Shown: positions 48,478 through 61,678, counted from the first letter of the stretch. The stretch: 64,000 nucleotides of DNA from Primula veris (GCA_963682055.1 OY821741.1:11753697-11817696); one strand, 5' to 3'. Translations and numbers: made by a program. The notes: a model not told the origin generated them from the letters alone.

Positions 48478-51312
48478 AATATAAATCTTTTTTATCAGTG
48501 GCTTCTCTCAACTAGACCAATCCTCTTCTAGCATTGGTAATTTCTATGAACTTTTATTATTTTTCTCATTTTCTTTTTAATCTTGTATTAAACCCATTTG
48601 AATTTTATTGCTCTTTTATCTGAATTTTAAGTTGATTGATAAATTTTGCATGTTAGATCAGTTTTTTTTAATATTTTGGAGTAATGGGTTTATATTTTAT
48701 AGTTATATCAGTTGATACAGAATTTACTATGATATGTGTCTATATAGTATTTATGTTGATACAGAATTATATATAGAATGTTATATAAAAGATAAAACAC
48801 ATGATGAGATATGTTTTAAATGCCATTTGGTATAGATAAAAGGGTTTTTGGTTAAAGGTCATGTTTTTCTTATGTGGGTTCTTATGTCATCTAAAATTTG
48901 CTTTTTTGAGCGAGTTTTAGCATAAGTTGGTGTTATAATGGCTTTATTCGATAAGATTCCATAGTTTGCGCGCGCGTGTGCGAGTTAGTTATTTTTCGGG
49001 TTTTTTTTTCCTGTTGCATGTCGGATTGTTCTTTCAATGCTGTTGGTAAATTCAATAGATAGAATCCAAAGATAGATTGATATAAATGGATAAAATAATT
49101 TGTTTTGGCTTGAACCTTTTCCCTTTATTGCATAATTTTCGCTTCATTTGAACATAATTATAGGCTTACGGCTAGGTTTAATGAAATCTCAACTTGATTT
49201 CGGGTATAATTTATTATTTATGTATCCCAGTTGTTCATGAAAAAGTTTCTGTAGATATTTTTTTGGATTTTGAATTGATGAAGTCTCTATTAGCCTATGT
49301 GTGTATCCTTCTAAATTAGATATGATTTGTCGAAAACTTGTCTGCTAAATTATGAAAAAAATCTCTGGTATTGTACAACGACAAATGTGATATAACGGGT
49401 TTGTTTATTTTGATTAGTGGCGGTGCCGTAAAACGACAAATTGCGTAATCATTTTCATCATTTGAATGGGTTACAAACAAGTTCCCAGGGATTTCAAAAT
49501 TACTTTTGTCGGTTACTTGTTAATTGTCTGTCTAGGATAAATATGGAAATCAGCCAAAGATTTTATCTTTTTTTCTGTTTGAATTCTATTGGCTCGTGTG
49601 TGTGTCTTTCTAAACTAGGTTTGATTGTGTCGGAAATTTATCTGCTTTAGTATGAGAGAGTCCGAGTATCGGAAAACAACAATTCTGCTGTTATGTTTTT
49701 TTTTTAATTTTGCTTGATTGATTGTCTTCACACTTTCTAAGAATAATTACGAGTAAGTTTGGGATGGATCTCGGTCCACTATTTTTTAGAGTGGCAACCC
49801 TTAAGAACCCTAAGAAATAAATGGGGAATTCTTATGGAGCCCACCCTCAAATTAAATAGAAGTAGAACACTGAAATATTATTGATACTGATTCTGTGCCC
49901 TATATGGACCGGGTTCATACTAAATTTGTCTTATGATGACTTTAAGTTTCACATCACTCGAACATTGTTAGAACCAAGTTTGGAGAGAATCTTGCATTAC
50001 TTTTGCGTGTCACTAGTTTACTGTCTCTCTGTGATAAACTTGAAATGTCTGGGCATTTTTTTGTTGTTGTCTTTTTTAGTTTCTGAATTCGATTTGCTCA
50101 TGCGTGTGCACCATTCTAAATAGGATTAATTTTGCGTGAGAAACTTATTTGCTATAAAATTAGAGAACTCCTGTATGTAACCAACAAATTTTCTGTTGTG
50201 GTTTTTTGTTAGTGGCATCACGCAAAAACAAAAACAAAATAGTTTTGTATCACGCGAAAGAATTTTTGTTTGAGGATTCAATTTTTCCTTTTGTGTGTTA
50301 CAGTTAAGGCTTCATTGTTATGTCATTGGTACACTTAGAAAAGGCATACGTTAGAGGTTGGTTGATGAAAAGGGATGAATTTTGCGCAGAAAGCTGTTAC
50401 CTTGGATGCCTTCACTCATAAAATTTCCTAAGATTTAAACGTAGTTATGACTGAATTCTGAGAACACCTTACTTTTGCATGTCACTAGTTAATTGTCTAT
50501 TTAGGAAAGAAATGAATAAGTTAAGCTAGATATATAATTTTTGTTGGTGTTTGCATTCTATTTGCTCATCTGTGTATCTTTTTTAACTAGGTTAGTTGTT
50601 GTGTCGAAAACCTTTTCTTCTTAAGTTTGAGAGAGTCTGGGTATCCTTCAAATAACAAAAATGTTGTCCTGGTTTCATTAATTTTGTCGGTGGCTTCATT
50701 GATTATATAACGAAAGAAAAAAAGAAACTAGAAAGGTAATGAATAACAAAAATGTTGTCCTGGTTTCATTTACATAGAATTTCACATAATTTGAACCTGG
50801 TTGCCTCTAAGTTCCAGGAGATTTCCACATTACTTTTGCATGTTAGTAGTTAATTGATAGACACGGAAAAGTTAAGCTAGATATTTTATAGTTGTAGGTG
50901 TTGAATTCTTTTGGCATGTGTATATCTTTCTAAACTAAGTTTGATTTTGTTTTCGGAAACTTCTATGTTAAAGAATTAGCAAAACCCAGATTTCATAAAA
51001 CGTCGAAGATACTGTGGTGGTTTTATCAATGTGTCTTTAATGCTTCACTCCGTTTGCATAATGTTTAACATTATAATCTACATATACAACTATGTTCCGA
51101 CAGTTTTCAACATTACTTTTGTCGGTTATTACTGAATTGTCCATTTAGGATAAACTTATAAAAGGTTCAGCTAGAAATTATTATTTTTGTCGGTGTTTGA
51201 ATATACTGGCTCATGCACTTGTTTCGTTTTAACTAGGTACGATTTATTGCTGGAAACTTGTCTGCTAAAGTTTGCGAAATACCGGGTATCACCAGAAAAG
51301 GAAATTGCTGTT
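48291..51312 (+). other. Presumed promoter and intron-like repeats, DnaJ copy B
   Basis: Counterpart of 1,346-9,115 without the copia element. It contains a TA microsatellite at about 48,430-48,478, one half of the 146-bp duplication seen in copy A, and the series of degenerate ~290-bp repeats ending directly before the ATG at 51,313. A 29-bp segment aataacaaaaatgttgtcct... occurs twice (about 50,651 and 50,743), the second at the point where copy A has about 130-150 bp more. No coding gene seen. Confidence 0.5.
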
Positions 51313-52281
51313 ATGGAGTGCAATAAAGACGAGGCTGTCAGGGCAAAAGAGATTGCCCTCAGCAAGTTTGAAGCTAAAGATTATTTAGGTGCGAAGAGAT
51401 TTGCAGTGAAAGCCCAATCACTCTATCCGGGTCTTGACAGTATACAACAGCTGATTACAACCCTAGACGTATACATATCGTCCGAAACTCGAATAAGTGG
51501 TGAGAGTGACTGGTATAGGGTACTGGATGTGAGCCCTACAGCAGATGAGCGAGTGATAAGAAAACAGTATCGGAAATTAGCTCTGGTTCTACATCCGGAC
51601 AAAAACAAATCATTAGGTGCTGATGGAGCTTTTATGCTCATCTCAGAAGCATGTAGCTTTTTGTCAGACAAGGTCAAAAGAGAAGCTTTTGACCAATTGA
51701 GGAATGCAGAACTTGTTAAGCCGCAAGGTCCTTCAGCTGCGTGGAATGGGGTGAGTAGTTCGAGTAAAAGCGGAGCAATCCCGAAACCAGCACCCCCAAA
51801 AAGAAAACCGGCAACTAAAAAGAGTCGAACTTCCAAAGGTGCTACCCCTGCTGCTCAGCAAAACTACCCCATCGCCGCTACCTTTTGGTCTGTATGCCAC
51901 ACATGTAGATTACTACACGAGTACTTTCGTGTTTATCTACACAAGAACGTACAGTGTCCCAATTGCAACTTACCCTATTTCGCGTATGAGTATCCACCCC
52001 CTTCAGGAATTCCTCAAATGCCCTCTCGGCCATATTATTTTCAGCAAAATCAAGCTGGCAACTCACCCTATTTCGCCTATGAGTATCCATCCCCTTCAGG
52101 AATTCCTCATATGCCCTCTCAGCCTGATTATTTTCAGCAAAATCAAGCTGGATTTACAGCCGGGTATTCTTTCTCAATTCCTACATCGAGCAGTAGTCCA
52201 CCTGGGTTACATTCTGGTGGTTTCGCTAAAGAAGTGTTCCAGAAGTATAAGAGAGAGAACGCGCGGAATGCTGAGGAATAG
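51313..52281 (+). CDS. DnaJ-domain zinc-ribbon protein, copy B, C-terminally short
   Basis: 322 aa from ATG 51,313 (MECNKDEA); an upstream in-frame extension to 51,187 is intron-like. Residues about 1-60 are the helical N-terminus typical of plant nuclear J-proteins (AKEIALSKFEAKDYLGAKRF). The J domain spans about 64-127, with YRKLALVLHPDKNKS holding the HPD motif that stimulates Hsp70 ATPase. A basic Pro/Lys stretch follows, then a zinc ribbon (FWSVCHTC...CPNC) at about 200-230 and two 31-residue repeats starting PYFAYEYP. Family members usually continue into a DUF3444 domain; here a TAG follows KRENARNAEE. It is open throughout, unlike copy A, so it could make a truncated protein. Whether it is expressed cannot be told. 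Confidence 0.82.
   Translation: MECNKDEAVRAKEIALSKFEAKDYLGAKRFAVKAQSLYPGLDSIQQLITTLDVYISSETRISGESDWYRVLDVSPTADERVIRKQYRKLALVLHPDKNKSLGADGAFMLISEACSFLSDKVKREAFDQLRNAELVKPQGPSAAWNGVSSSSKSGAIPKPAPPKRKPATKKSRTSKGATPAAQQNYPIAATFWSVCHTCRLLHEYFRVYLHKNVQCPNCNLPYFAYEYPPPSGIPQMPSRPYYFQQNQAGNSPYFAYEYPSPSGIPHMPSQPDYFQQNQAGFTAGYSFSIPTSSSSPPGLHSGGFAKEVFQKYKRENARNAEE
51969..52152 (+). repeat. Two 93-bp coding repeats in DnaJ gene, copy B
   Basis: Direct tandem units encoding PYFAYEYP(P/S)PSGIP followed by PYYFQQNQAG-like or PDYFQQNQAG-like residues. Present in both DnaJ copies (copy A at about 9,781-9,963), so older than the large duplication. 31 residues per unit, in frame. Confidence 0.88.
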
Positions 52282-52520
52282 AAGGAGGCTGATTTGAAAC
52301 GAAAGATTTCGACTAATCAAAGAGAAGCTGGGTCCTCGGTGGATGCTAATACTGCGAAAAAACGAAAAGTTGTCGAAGATCTAACGTTTAAAAAGGAGCC
52401 AAGTCAGCAGTGTTGAACCAACGAAGAAAGCTAAGGTTAACAAGGCAGCGAAGAATTCGAGTGATTTGCTGAGTTTAGACCCAAAAGTTTTAGCGGATAT
52501 AGCAAAAGGAAAATTTAATA
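52282..52520 (+). pseudogene. Decayed C-terminal coding remnant after the DnaJ stop, copy B
   Basis: Counterpart of 10,092-10,330 with the same in-frame continuation (AKKRKVVED), the same TGA and the same out-of-frame continuation. The shared lesions place the truncation before the duplication. Confidence 0.55.
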
Positions 52521-53357
52521 CTTGTTTTAGTTTTTTTTTTTTTTTTTTTTGAAATGAAATACTTGTTTCAGCTTGTTACTGCTTTAGTTGGAAGAGTTAA
52601 GAGTTGGTAAATTTTGTGACAATTAAGAGACATCAACATTCCATCATCAGTTAAAGTTTGACATGAAATCATCAGATTTATAATTCCTTTTCTTTGCTGT
52701 GTTTTTTACGTATTGATATCTCTATTGTTAGATTTATTTATTAGATCCAACGACTTTGGTTGTCCAGTAAGGTTTTAATAATTATACATTTTCTTTCCAA
52801 GTTGGACTTAGTATTTTTAAAGAAATAGAGAAACAAGAAAATAATTTTAATTCATAAGTAATGATAGTATCTTTCATACGAAAATAATTCTTTTCTTATG
52901 GACTAACGAAGTTGTTTTAAATTATATCAACAATATAAACGTTTTCCATTTGGGAATCTTTGTAAATTTGTCTAATTAAAACATTGGGTATATTTTCGGT
53001 GGGTACTACCTCTCAAACAATTTTTTTATCTTTTTTTTTTTGGGACCAATTTCGTCAAACTAAGTCGAGACATTAAAAGAAATAAATAAGAAAATTTCAA
53101 AAATTTGGGAAAAACTCGTAAAAACAAAAATAACTGGAAACCCCGAAAAACTGAAGGAGTGAGGGGGGACCCAAAAAGTGGTATAAGAAAGTTGAAAATT
53201 TTGAAAAACAAACAAAATAACTAAAAAAAATGTAAGAAAAATAGAAAAGGACTAAAAAAAAATCAGGAAACTCCATACTGTACATAAACCTTCCATAGAT
53301 GGCAAAAATTTGGAATAAAATTAGTAGTCATATGCGACGAGAGAAGTACTTGTTAGT
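52521..53357 (+). other. AT-rich 3' flank, no gene seen, copy B
   Basis: Counterpart of 10,331-11,181. It opens with a T-run at about 52,531-52,550 and includes a purine-rich segment near 53,080-53,260. Nothing coding is supported. Confidence 0.5.
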
Positions 53358-53679
53358 CATCTATCATGTATTATCAAGCCGCCACCCTTTCATACACATT
53401 ACCTTTTAAATAACCTGTTGGAGGTTTCGACCAAGATGTATTCAAAGTATGTGTTTTTGACTTATTAATGGAACTCCAGGCTCAAATATGTCGTTGATAA
53501 AATCGGAGTTCAAGCTCAGTCACACTGAACTCCCATTTTCTGAACAACATATTTGATCCTGGAGTTCCATTAATAAGTCAAAAACACGACTTTGAATACA
53601 TATTGGTCGAAACCTCCAACGGGTTATTTAAAAAGCACTGTGTATGAAAGGGTGACGGCTTGATAATACATGATAAATG
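53358..53679. mobile_element. Foldback (MITE-like) element, copy B
   Basis: Counterpart of 11,182-11,547 with the loop almost gone: gttcaagctcagtcac joins actgaactcccatt directly. 322 bp. Inverted arms as in copy A. Confidence 0.75.
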
Positions 53680-53839
53680 TGTGAATGTTATAGACGTTTG
53701 GAGTGGGAACTATTAGACTTTCTTCTCTGTTATGGTTGAAGCTCTTACCTTGCGTATATCTTGAATACAAAGCAGAATGGTATTCACTCATATTTCAATT
53801 TGATAACGGAGAATTTATAGAGTTAAAAGAATTTGAAAT

Positions 53840-54480
53840 GATGGCCATAAGAGATCGCCACAATCGTTAAATATATTAGAATCCGTAGTTCATGGAAAGA
53901 CTAGATCGTTACTTGGATTACTTGAAAGTTTAATAGCCCGAAAAACTGTCTAACTATACTTGTGACATAGATAATTTTGGAAACGTTAAGTCTTATGTTT
54001 GGCCTGAAAACTTATGGTTGTATTTTATTGTTGTGGTCCAAATTTTTATAAAAGTTTTCTCTTTAAAAAAACACATGAAACGAACATTTAACGAGTCAAA
54101 TTGAGTCCGTTCACTAGCTTTCGTATGATAGATTGTTATATTTACTTTTTAATGTTAGACGACGATATGATTATTTAAAATACTTACATTATTATAAAAT
54201 ACCAAATTATATCCATCTCAATAATGTTAACCAAACAATTTGTTTGCATAATCTTAGTTGTTTGACTCGTTAAGAAAGACCTTGGTATTTTCTTTTCAAA
54301 CAAATTAAGCTGCAATTCACATGCAAATCAGTTAGAAAGGATAACGTAAATGACAAATGAGAGTTAACACTTTGTAACTGACATAGCCACATAAAAAAAA
54401 CATAAGTAGGTGGTTTTTGTCATTATCTATTGAGCTACATATAAAAGTTTTAAAATGAGTTTTTGTAAGCATAAAACTAG
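53840..54480 (+). repeat. Single diverged relative (u) of the 1.45-kb array unit
   Basis: Follows the order of array units over several blocks: ataagagatcgccacaatcg, gaaagtttaatagcccg, aatgttaaccaaac, tttgcataatcttagttgtttg, acatgcaaatcagttaga and acactttgtaactgacat. It is shorter (about 640 bp) because the middle of the unit, including the hairpin, is missing. Identity is clearly lower than among array units. It is followed by spacer x, the same order as unit 6 followed by spacer X. Confidence 0.82.
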
Positions 54481-55388
54481 ACTTTCATCTACATAAGTCT
54501 GATTTTTACATCCTCAACCGTTACAATATGGGCACCTCTTTTAGTGAATTTGTCCAGCTAATACATCTCTAAATCCAACTCAAAAAATATCAAATTTGTC
54601 GTGTCCAAAAAGGAAAAAAGGGTCCGTTACAAGAGCATGAACCTAATTGACATAGTATTAATGATCAACCCATTGTTTTGACCATCTTTTAAGTAGTTGG
54701 CAGTTTTACTTTTTGATTATTTGGATTTATAAATACTTATACTGACATATCAATAACGTGGACAGTCAATTTATTTCCACTCTATATATCTAGAGACTAT
54801 TTATAATAGTCATGTACATTTACCTAAATGACTGATTTTTAAAAAGTGCATTAAACATGACAAATATAAATGCCAGCATCATTTAAGACTTCTTATACTA
54901 ATGCTGTACATTATGACCAAAATTTTAAAACAATTAAGGAAACATGTATATTAAAGAACTACAATGAATATATATATGAATTCAAGATACTTTAGGAAAC
55001 ATGTACAAGTTAGAAGTTTGATTTAGATGGGGACATGTTTTCTAAGATGCTTGTGCATAATCAAATGAATCGAGTATATGTGATAATGACAAATCAATCT
55101 TAAAAAAATATTGATTGATAACTCCGGTCTACTTAACAATGAGCTATAAACCCGTGAATTAAGATAAAAAAAACTTCTCGTTTTACCTTTATAAGCTGAG
55201 TAAATCAAAGCAGTGAGACAATTTGTTGGTCTCCATCACGACAACTGTTTTTTTTTTTATTATGATAATCATAGCGGTCCAAGTAGTCAATAGGGAAAAA
55301 TGTAAAATAAATCACGATTACATTTACGTGTTTTGTTGATAGTCGTTTCATATGAATTCCTGCCTATGACTTCAAAATGGAATGCTTT
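54481..55388 (+). repeat. Diverged spacer x, copy B
   Basis: Counterpart of 11,810-12,688 and older relative of 46,035-46,952. It ends at the CACTA terminus at 55,389. Non-coding. Confidence 0.75.
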
Positions 55389-55501
55389 CACTACACCAAA
55401 TCATCAATTTTGGAACACTTTGTACTTTTTACCTTGGAACACTTTCTAGCCGTACCTAGCAATCGGAACGAATTTAATGTGTTCCGGTTGTAAAAAAGCA
55501 T

Positions 55502-55721
55502 CCCAATAAATAATATCATATTTATTTTAACAAAGTAATTATTTAGGAACACCTAATAATGTTCCAACTAAGTAATTATTTAGGAACACATAATAACGTT
55601 CCAACTAACGTTCCAAAAAATAATATCATATTTATTTTAACAAAGTAATTATTTAGGAATATCTAATAACATTCCAACTAAGTAATTATTTAGGACCATC
55701 TATTAGCGTTCCAACTAATGT
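55502..55721 (+). repeat. CACTA subterminal direct repeats, copy B
   Basis: Two ~110-bp units as in copy A, with the agtaattatttaggaaca and gttccaacta modules. Confidence 0.7.
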
Positions 55722-57731
55722 TCCGACATGTATAACTCACATGTCCATTTAGTAAAAAGTTACCGGCTAATAAATTCTACACTTAATTTCTCATTCTTTT
55801 TTAAGAAAAAAATGACATATATATAGCGTACTCCTAGTAATTGAACCATAAACTGAACCTAAAGTTCAAAGCATCCTTTTAATAATAGTAACTAAATAGA
55901 TGATGGCATTATTTTTAATCCTAAATTACACATTACACATAAAATGCACCATAAGTCTCTCATTTGAATATAGCTGCCATATTAAATTATTTATGTTTAT
56001 TTTTCATGTTTTCTATATATACTTGTTTTAGAACAAAATTTAATTAAGTTATGAGCAAATTTTAAAATCTGAAATCACATGTGTACATAAATATGAAATG
56101 GGTAAATAAAGAAAAGTGAAAAAGTAATAGAATGAGCATAATGTGAAAAATATAAATACAAATTAATTATTTAATATATATACATATATATACGTGCATA
56201 TAGATTTGTGGGGGGAATGTGTACGATGGTAGTGTGGGCATAAAGACCTTAAAGTTAACTTGTTATATAATATAATTATATAAGTACAAAAGGGTGTATG
56301 GATAGTATCATTTTTTTTAAGTAAGTTTTAATTACCATAAGAGTTCCACACGAATCAAAATTTCCAAATTATACATTTCTCTGTGTTTATTACTCGGTAA
56401 AATTGCAGGCGCAAATTAGAGAGAGTGTTTTTCCCACGTTCTTAGAGGTTAACTTCGTGCTTATCTCAATCATAAATCACGTAAGTGGTAACAAGTCCAC
56501 GTCTATCTGCTCCCTCCTCATCGCGATCTGTTCATTGACGCTGCGGAGACTTGTTTATTCTATCTGGTTAGTTTTCTGACTTTGTCTAATTAACACAGTA
56601 CGGTTTGATTCTTTTATATTATGTCTATTTATATCTATACTTCTTATATTTCCTCATCTATAATTGAATAACACATAGTATCAGCCAATTTCTATCAAAT
56701 TTGTATAAGATTGGATTCTAGGGTTTTCTTTCTTTAATAATATTGTGCTACAATTGGGTGATTGTGTTTGGTTTGTTTGCAAATTTTATTATAACAAATT
56801 GTTAGATTTTTTAGTCCCACTATATTTATTCATTTTAATTACAGTTTAAATATGTAGTTCGAGTTCGACATAATACCGTGCTTAAGTGTTCATCTGTTAG
56901 CCGGTTTTTTTATTTATTTCATGTCCGTTATAGTGTTGTTCTTTGTCCAAGCTTCCACTGTTGGGATATAGTTGAAGAAGTATAATAATAACATGGTTAA
57001 AAAGTTGAATTTACTTTTTGGGATTGGCTTGAACACGTACTAAAATTGAACAACAACTAGTAATTGAATAGAAAAATGGATTATGTGCTTAATAGTTGGG
57101 CTCATTTTTAGTATTAAGCGTGGTTTTTATAACATTGGGGTAGCATATGAAATATAGTGTTTGCCCCAAATAGTTTTAGTCTGTTATGTCTTTAATAACA
57201 TTATACTGGATATAAATTTCGTAAAAGTTCCTTCTTTCTCCTAATACCATCAACTCTCCCTTTCCCTCATATCTTTCGTTAACTTTATTTTTATTTTGAA
57301 AATCTTTCTAGCTTAACACGAGCATGCTCCTAAGATGGCGTAGCTACGAAACTCAGACAAGCCCACGATTTAAACTCTAGGTTGATAGATTCTGCTATGA
57401 TATTTAGGTAATAGTGTTTAAGGTTTTATACTTATTTTCATAAATCTAGTTTCATTTTGCTCCTAGCTCTAGTTCTTATTTGGTAATTGACTACAGAGGT
57501 CACTAACTTTTTTGAAATGTAACCTTTTTTAAAAATTGTGTTGATTATTATCTGACTATCTGATGGAGAAAAATACTAGAATAACTACATTGGCACACAT
57601 TTAGCCTTAGCTATGTTGGATTCGCTTAGACGGTATAAATAAGCCACTTGTCTTTGTTTTTTTCTAATGATTTTTTTTTTGTCATAAAGATTTTAGACCC
57701 AATAATAAATAATAATGTCGTTGGACAAATC
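55722..57731 (+). other. CACTA 5' non-coding region, copy B
   Basis: Counterpart of 13,022-15,032. AT-rich, with a possible untranslated leader near 56,405-56,575. No coding exon is supported. Confidence 0.4.
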
Positions 57732-60700
57732 ATGGATGAGCAAAGGGGGACTCCAGATTATATCATAGGCGTTCAACAATTTATTGAATTTGTTCATAAA
57801 AATTCAAATGGGCGGACACATTTTCCATGCCCATGTAACCGCTGTGAGAACTCGAGGAGGTAAATTGACGTAGATGTAATTAACTTTCATTTACTACAAC
57901 ATGGTATGCAAGAAAATTATGTGGCATGGACACATCATGGAGAAAAAAAACAGAGATATAGGAGGAAATGTAAGGCATATGATTGATGAAACACCCTCTG
58001 AAGAATCAAACTTACCTAGACTAGAAGAGCTCATGAACAATGTATATGATATTCATATGACAGAGAAAGAAAATGCACTTGATGATGTGATTGGAGATGA
58101 CGTGGGAGAGGATATAGTTGTTGAACCCCATATACAAGAGAGCAAAAATTACAAGAAATTTAGAGATATGGCATTTCAACCTTTGTATGCGGGTTGTCCT
58201 AATGGAAATACCACGTTGTCCACCATTATAGAGCTACAAAATTTGAAGTCACATTTCGGATGGACAAGCACCAGTGTAACTGCATTACTAGAGTGGCTAG
58301 AGGGCTTGTTCACCGAATGCAAACTTTCAAAAAATTATCCTAATATGAAAAACCAAATTAAAGAGCTGGGAATGGAATGTCAAACCATTCATGAATGCAT
58401 AAATGGTTGCATTCTATATAGGAAAGCGCACGAACATCGCCATACTTGTCCAAAATGTGGAGCGAGTCGGTATAAGATATTTCTGAGAAATAAGACAAAG
58501 AAAAAGAAATCTTTTAAACAAGAACCTTCTAAGCTTGTGAAATATTTCCCCTTAATTCCTAGGTTAAAAAGATTCTTTAGTATTCCATGGATTGCAGAGG
58601 CAATGACTTGGCACCAAAACGCAAAGAGTGATGGAAATCTCATGAGACATCCTTGTGACTCACCTCAATGGAATTCGGTCAAAATTAATTGGCCTGAGTT
58701 TGCTTCAGATTCTAGGAACTTACTATTTGCAATATCAACTGATGGTTTTAACCCACATGGAACTATGAATAACAATCATAGTTGCTGGCCTATGATTTTA
58801 GCACCACTAAATCTTCCACCATCGTTGTGCATGAAAAAAGAGTTCTCTCTCCTGACATTACTAATCTCTGGAAAAAAAGAGCCAGGAAATAAAATTGATG
58901 TATTTTTGGAACTTTTAGTAGATGATCTAAAAGAGCTGTGGTTTAAAGGCATACAAACATGGGATGCATTTACTAAGAAAACATTTAACATGAGGGCAAT
59001 GCTGCTTTGGGGTGTCCATGACTTTCCAGCTTATGGAAACCTTTCAGATTGCACTGTTCATGGATATAAAGCTTGTCCGGTTTGTGCCGATGATATCGTC
59101 TCCTCGCGACTTGGAGACTCTACTAAAATATATTATCATGGATACCGAAGATTTTTGAACTCTGATCACAAGTTCAGGAGTAATAGAAGATTCAATAAAA
59201 CACTTGAACAACTACCCCCTCCATATCGATTATCAGGGGAAGAGGTTGAACAAAAGATAGCAAAAGTTCTTGCAAGTAATGAAAGGAAACGGTTAAATAA
59301 AGTTACTCGTGGAAAGTGTAAAAGGCAAGGTAAGATTGGAGAAAATGACAATTCTGAAGATGAGTCAACTCTTGCCGCACCATGGTCAAGAAGGTCTATT
59401 TTGTTTGATTTTCCTTATTGGAAAACTCTTGAAGTGAGACATAACATTGACGTGATGCACACTGAGAAAAATATAACAGAGTACTTATTGAACTTGTTGA
59501 TGGGTGTGAAAAAAAAGACTAAGGATGGAATACAAGGTCGGAAAGAAATGAATAAATTAGGAGTTAAGAAAAAGTTGTGGATGGTTAAAGATGGAGAAAC
59601 CGGAAAAATGTCGATTCCAAAAGCATCTTACGTCTTAACAAATGAGGAAAAACGACAGTTTTGTCAAACTTTAAAAGATCTAAAGTTGCCTACAAATTTC
59701 TCCTCAAATTTGAGTAATTGTGTTAGCATCGATCCTCCAGAGCTAAAAGGGCTCAAGTCACATGACTATCACGTGATAATGGAACATTTTTTTCCCCTAC
59801 TATTTAGGCATTCTTTTCACAAGAATAAAGATATTAGAAATGCAATTCAACGAATTAGCTTATTTTTCAAGATTTTATGTGCTAAGGTGATCAATAAAAA
59901 AGAGCTCGAGCTTGCAAAACGAGCATTGGTTGAGGCAATGTGCATTCTTGAAAAAGATTTTCCACCTTCTTTCTTCGTTATAAGTGTGCATTGTATGGTT
60001 CATCTCGCCGATGAAGCCTTATTGTGTGGCCCAGTAAGATTCCGATGGATGTACCCATTTGAAAGGTACATACTTATTTTTTGTTCTTTGTATGCACGTA
60101 TAGCACTTAATTCTAATTTATTGATGATATTAATCTTTAAAATCCAATTTTGAAAGATTAATGAAAGTGTACAAGGAATATACCCTTAATAAGCAATACA
60201 TAGAAGGGTCAATAGCCGAGGCTTACCTTGTAGACGAAGCTGCCATGTTTTGTATGGAGTATATGCCAAACGCAAATATTAGGGGTTACAAACCCGGTTG
60301 AGAAGATTGGCTGGACGAGAGTGTTGACTTTACAGATGAACAATCATTTGGAATTGGGGAAACCTTTCAGCTGAACCACGTTCAATTTGAGCAAGTACGC
60401 CGATGGATTTTAAATCGACTCGCAAACTTTGATAAATTGAGTGAATGGGAAAAGTAAGTGTGCATTGCTACAAGTTGTATTTTACAAATAGTGTTTTTTT
60501 TTAACGTGCATGACCTGATGTGACACTACATGTAGAAAATATAATGGTTACTTCTCAACTCGGGATCAAGCCGCTGGTCGGAGAGGAAACGCAACTGTTA
60601 AAGAATTCATTCATTGGCTGTGTGATGAGGTATATCTAGCGTTATTTATTGTTATACTTAGTAGTGAATTTCTGCTTATAAACTTGATTTTTATTTTCAT

Positions 60701-61206
60701 GGCAGTTGTTGGATGCAAAGCAAACTAATGCAATGATATGGAGATTAGCCAAGGGTCGACTACATAAAGCAAAGAGATTCACAAAGTATCGTGTTAATGG
60801 TTTCATATTCTCTCCTAATTCTTCGGAAGAATGTTTGGTAACTCAGGACAGCGTAGTGTCAATGGAAGCATATTCTCTTTTTGTTTCTGGTAGAAAAGAC
60901 AAAAATCCGAAGGAAGATAAGATGACCTTTTATGGAGTTATTAGAGAGATATTAGAGTTGGACTATATAGATTTTAAAGAGAGGGTTTTTTATTGTGATT
61001 GGGTGAAAGTGGAAGACTCTAAAAATGGTTCTAAGGTTGATTCACTTTGGAACCACGTGATGGTAAATTTAAAAAAGCTTAAGAATAAGGAACGAGTTGA
61101 TGAGGATCCGTTCATTTTAGCTCAAGAAGCAGTGGCAATTTTTTACTCTAAAAATTATAAAGATGATGGGTGGCATGTGGTTTTAAATACACCGAAGATT
61201 GACTAA
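57732..61206 (+). pseudogene. TNP2-like CACTA transposase, copy B
   Basis: ATG 57,732 opens the transposase-associated domain (FIEFVHKNSNGRTHFPCPCNRC), closed by a TAA at about 57,861-57,863 that is shared with copy A. A private extra A near 57,945 shifts the frame again. The frame at 57,901-60,153 (750 codons; true coding probably from about 57,947 to the donor at 60,066) has a Cys/His-rich segment (CPKCGASR), the Transposase_21 core (STDGFNPHG, DFPAYGNLSDC, RHNIDVMHTEKN) and a DUF4218-like region ending MYPFER then gtacat. The next exon (from about 60,158, EGSIAEAYLVDEAAMFC) has a TGA near 60,298 also shared. The DUF4216-like part (60,706-61,206, DPFILAQEA) is intact here. It is less broken than copy A but still not functional as read. 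Confidence 0.9.
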
Positions 61207-61678
61207 GGAAGTTGACAAAGTAGACATTCCAACAGACTATCAATCTTGTTTGAAGGACAACCCCGTCTTAAAGAATTTGTTGATATTTGATTAGTGAATT
61301 TTACTACGGTTTTTTTAATGTGCTCTAACTTTGTTTTTATTTTAGAAAATATTAGTGATTTAATGATGTTTGAACATACAGTTTGTTTTTCCGATTTTTC
61401 ATGATTTTTAATGGCTTGAGATGCTATAGTTTTACTTGTGTGATAGTTTTTTTCACCACATTTTGTATTATCCTTGGCCTTGTTCTGGGGTTAAGTATTT
61501 AAAGGTGGTCTACTTTGATTTGAGTTGCTATTTGTCTTTGGTAATAATTTATTGTTTTAACTTATTTTGTCTTACATTGTTGTCACTGTTTAATTCTTCT
61601 ACTGGTTTAAGTCTATTTATACATCATGCTTTACAATTATTAACTTGATATATATGAACATAATTTCTTTCAGATGCA

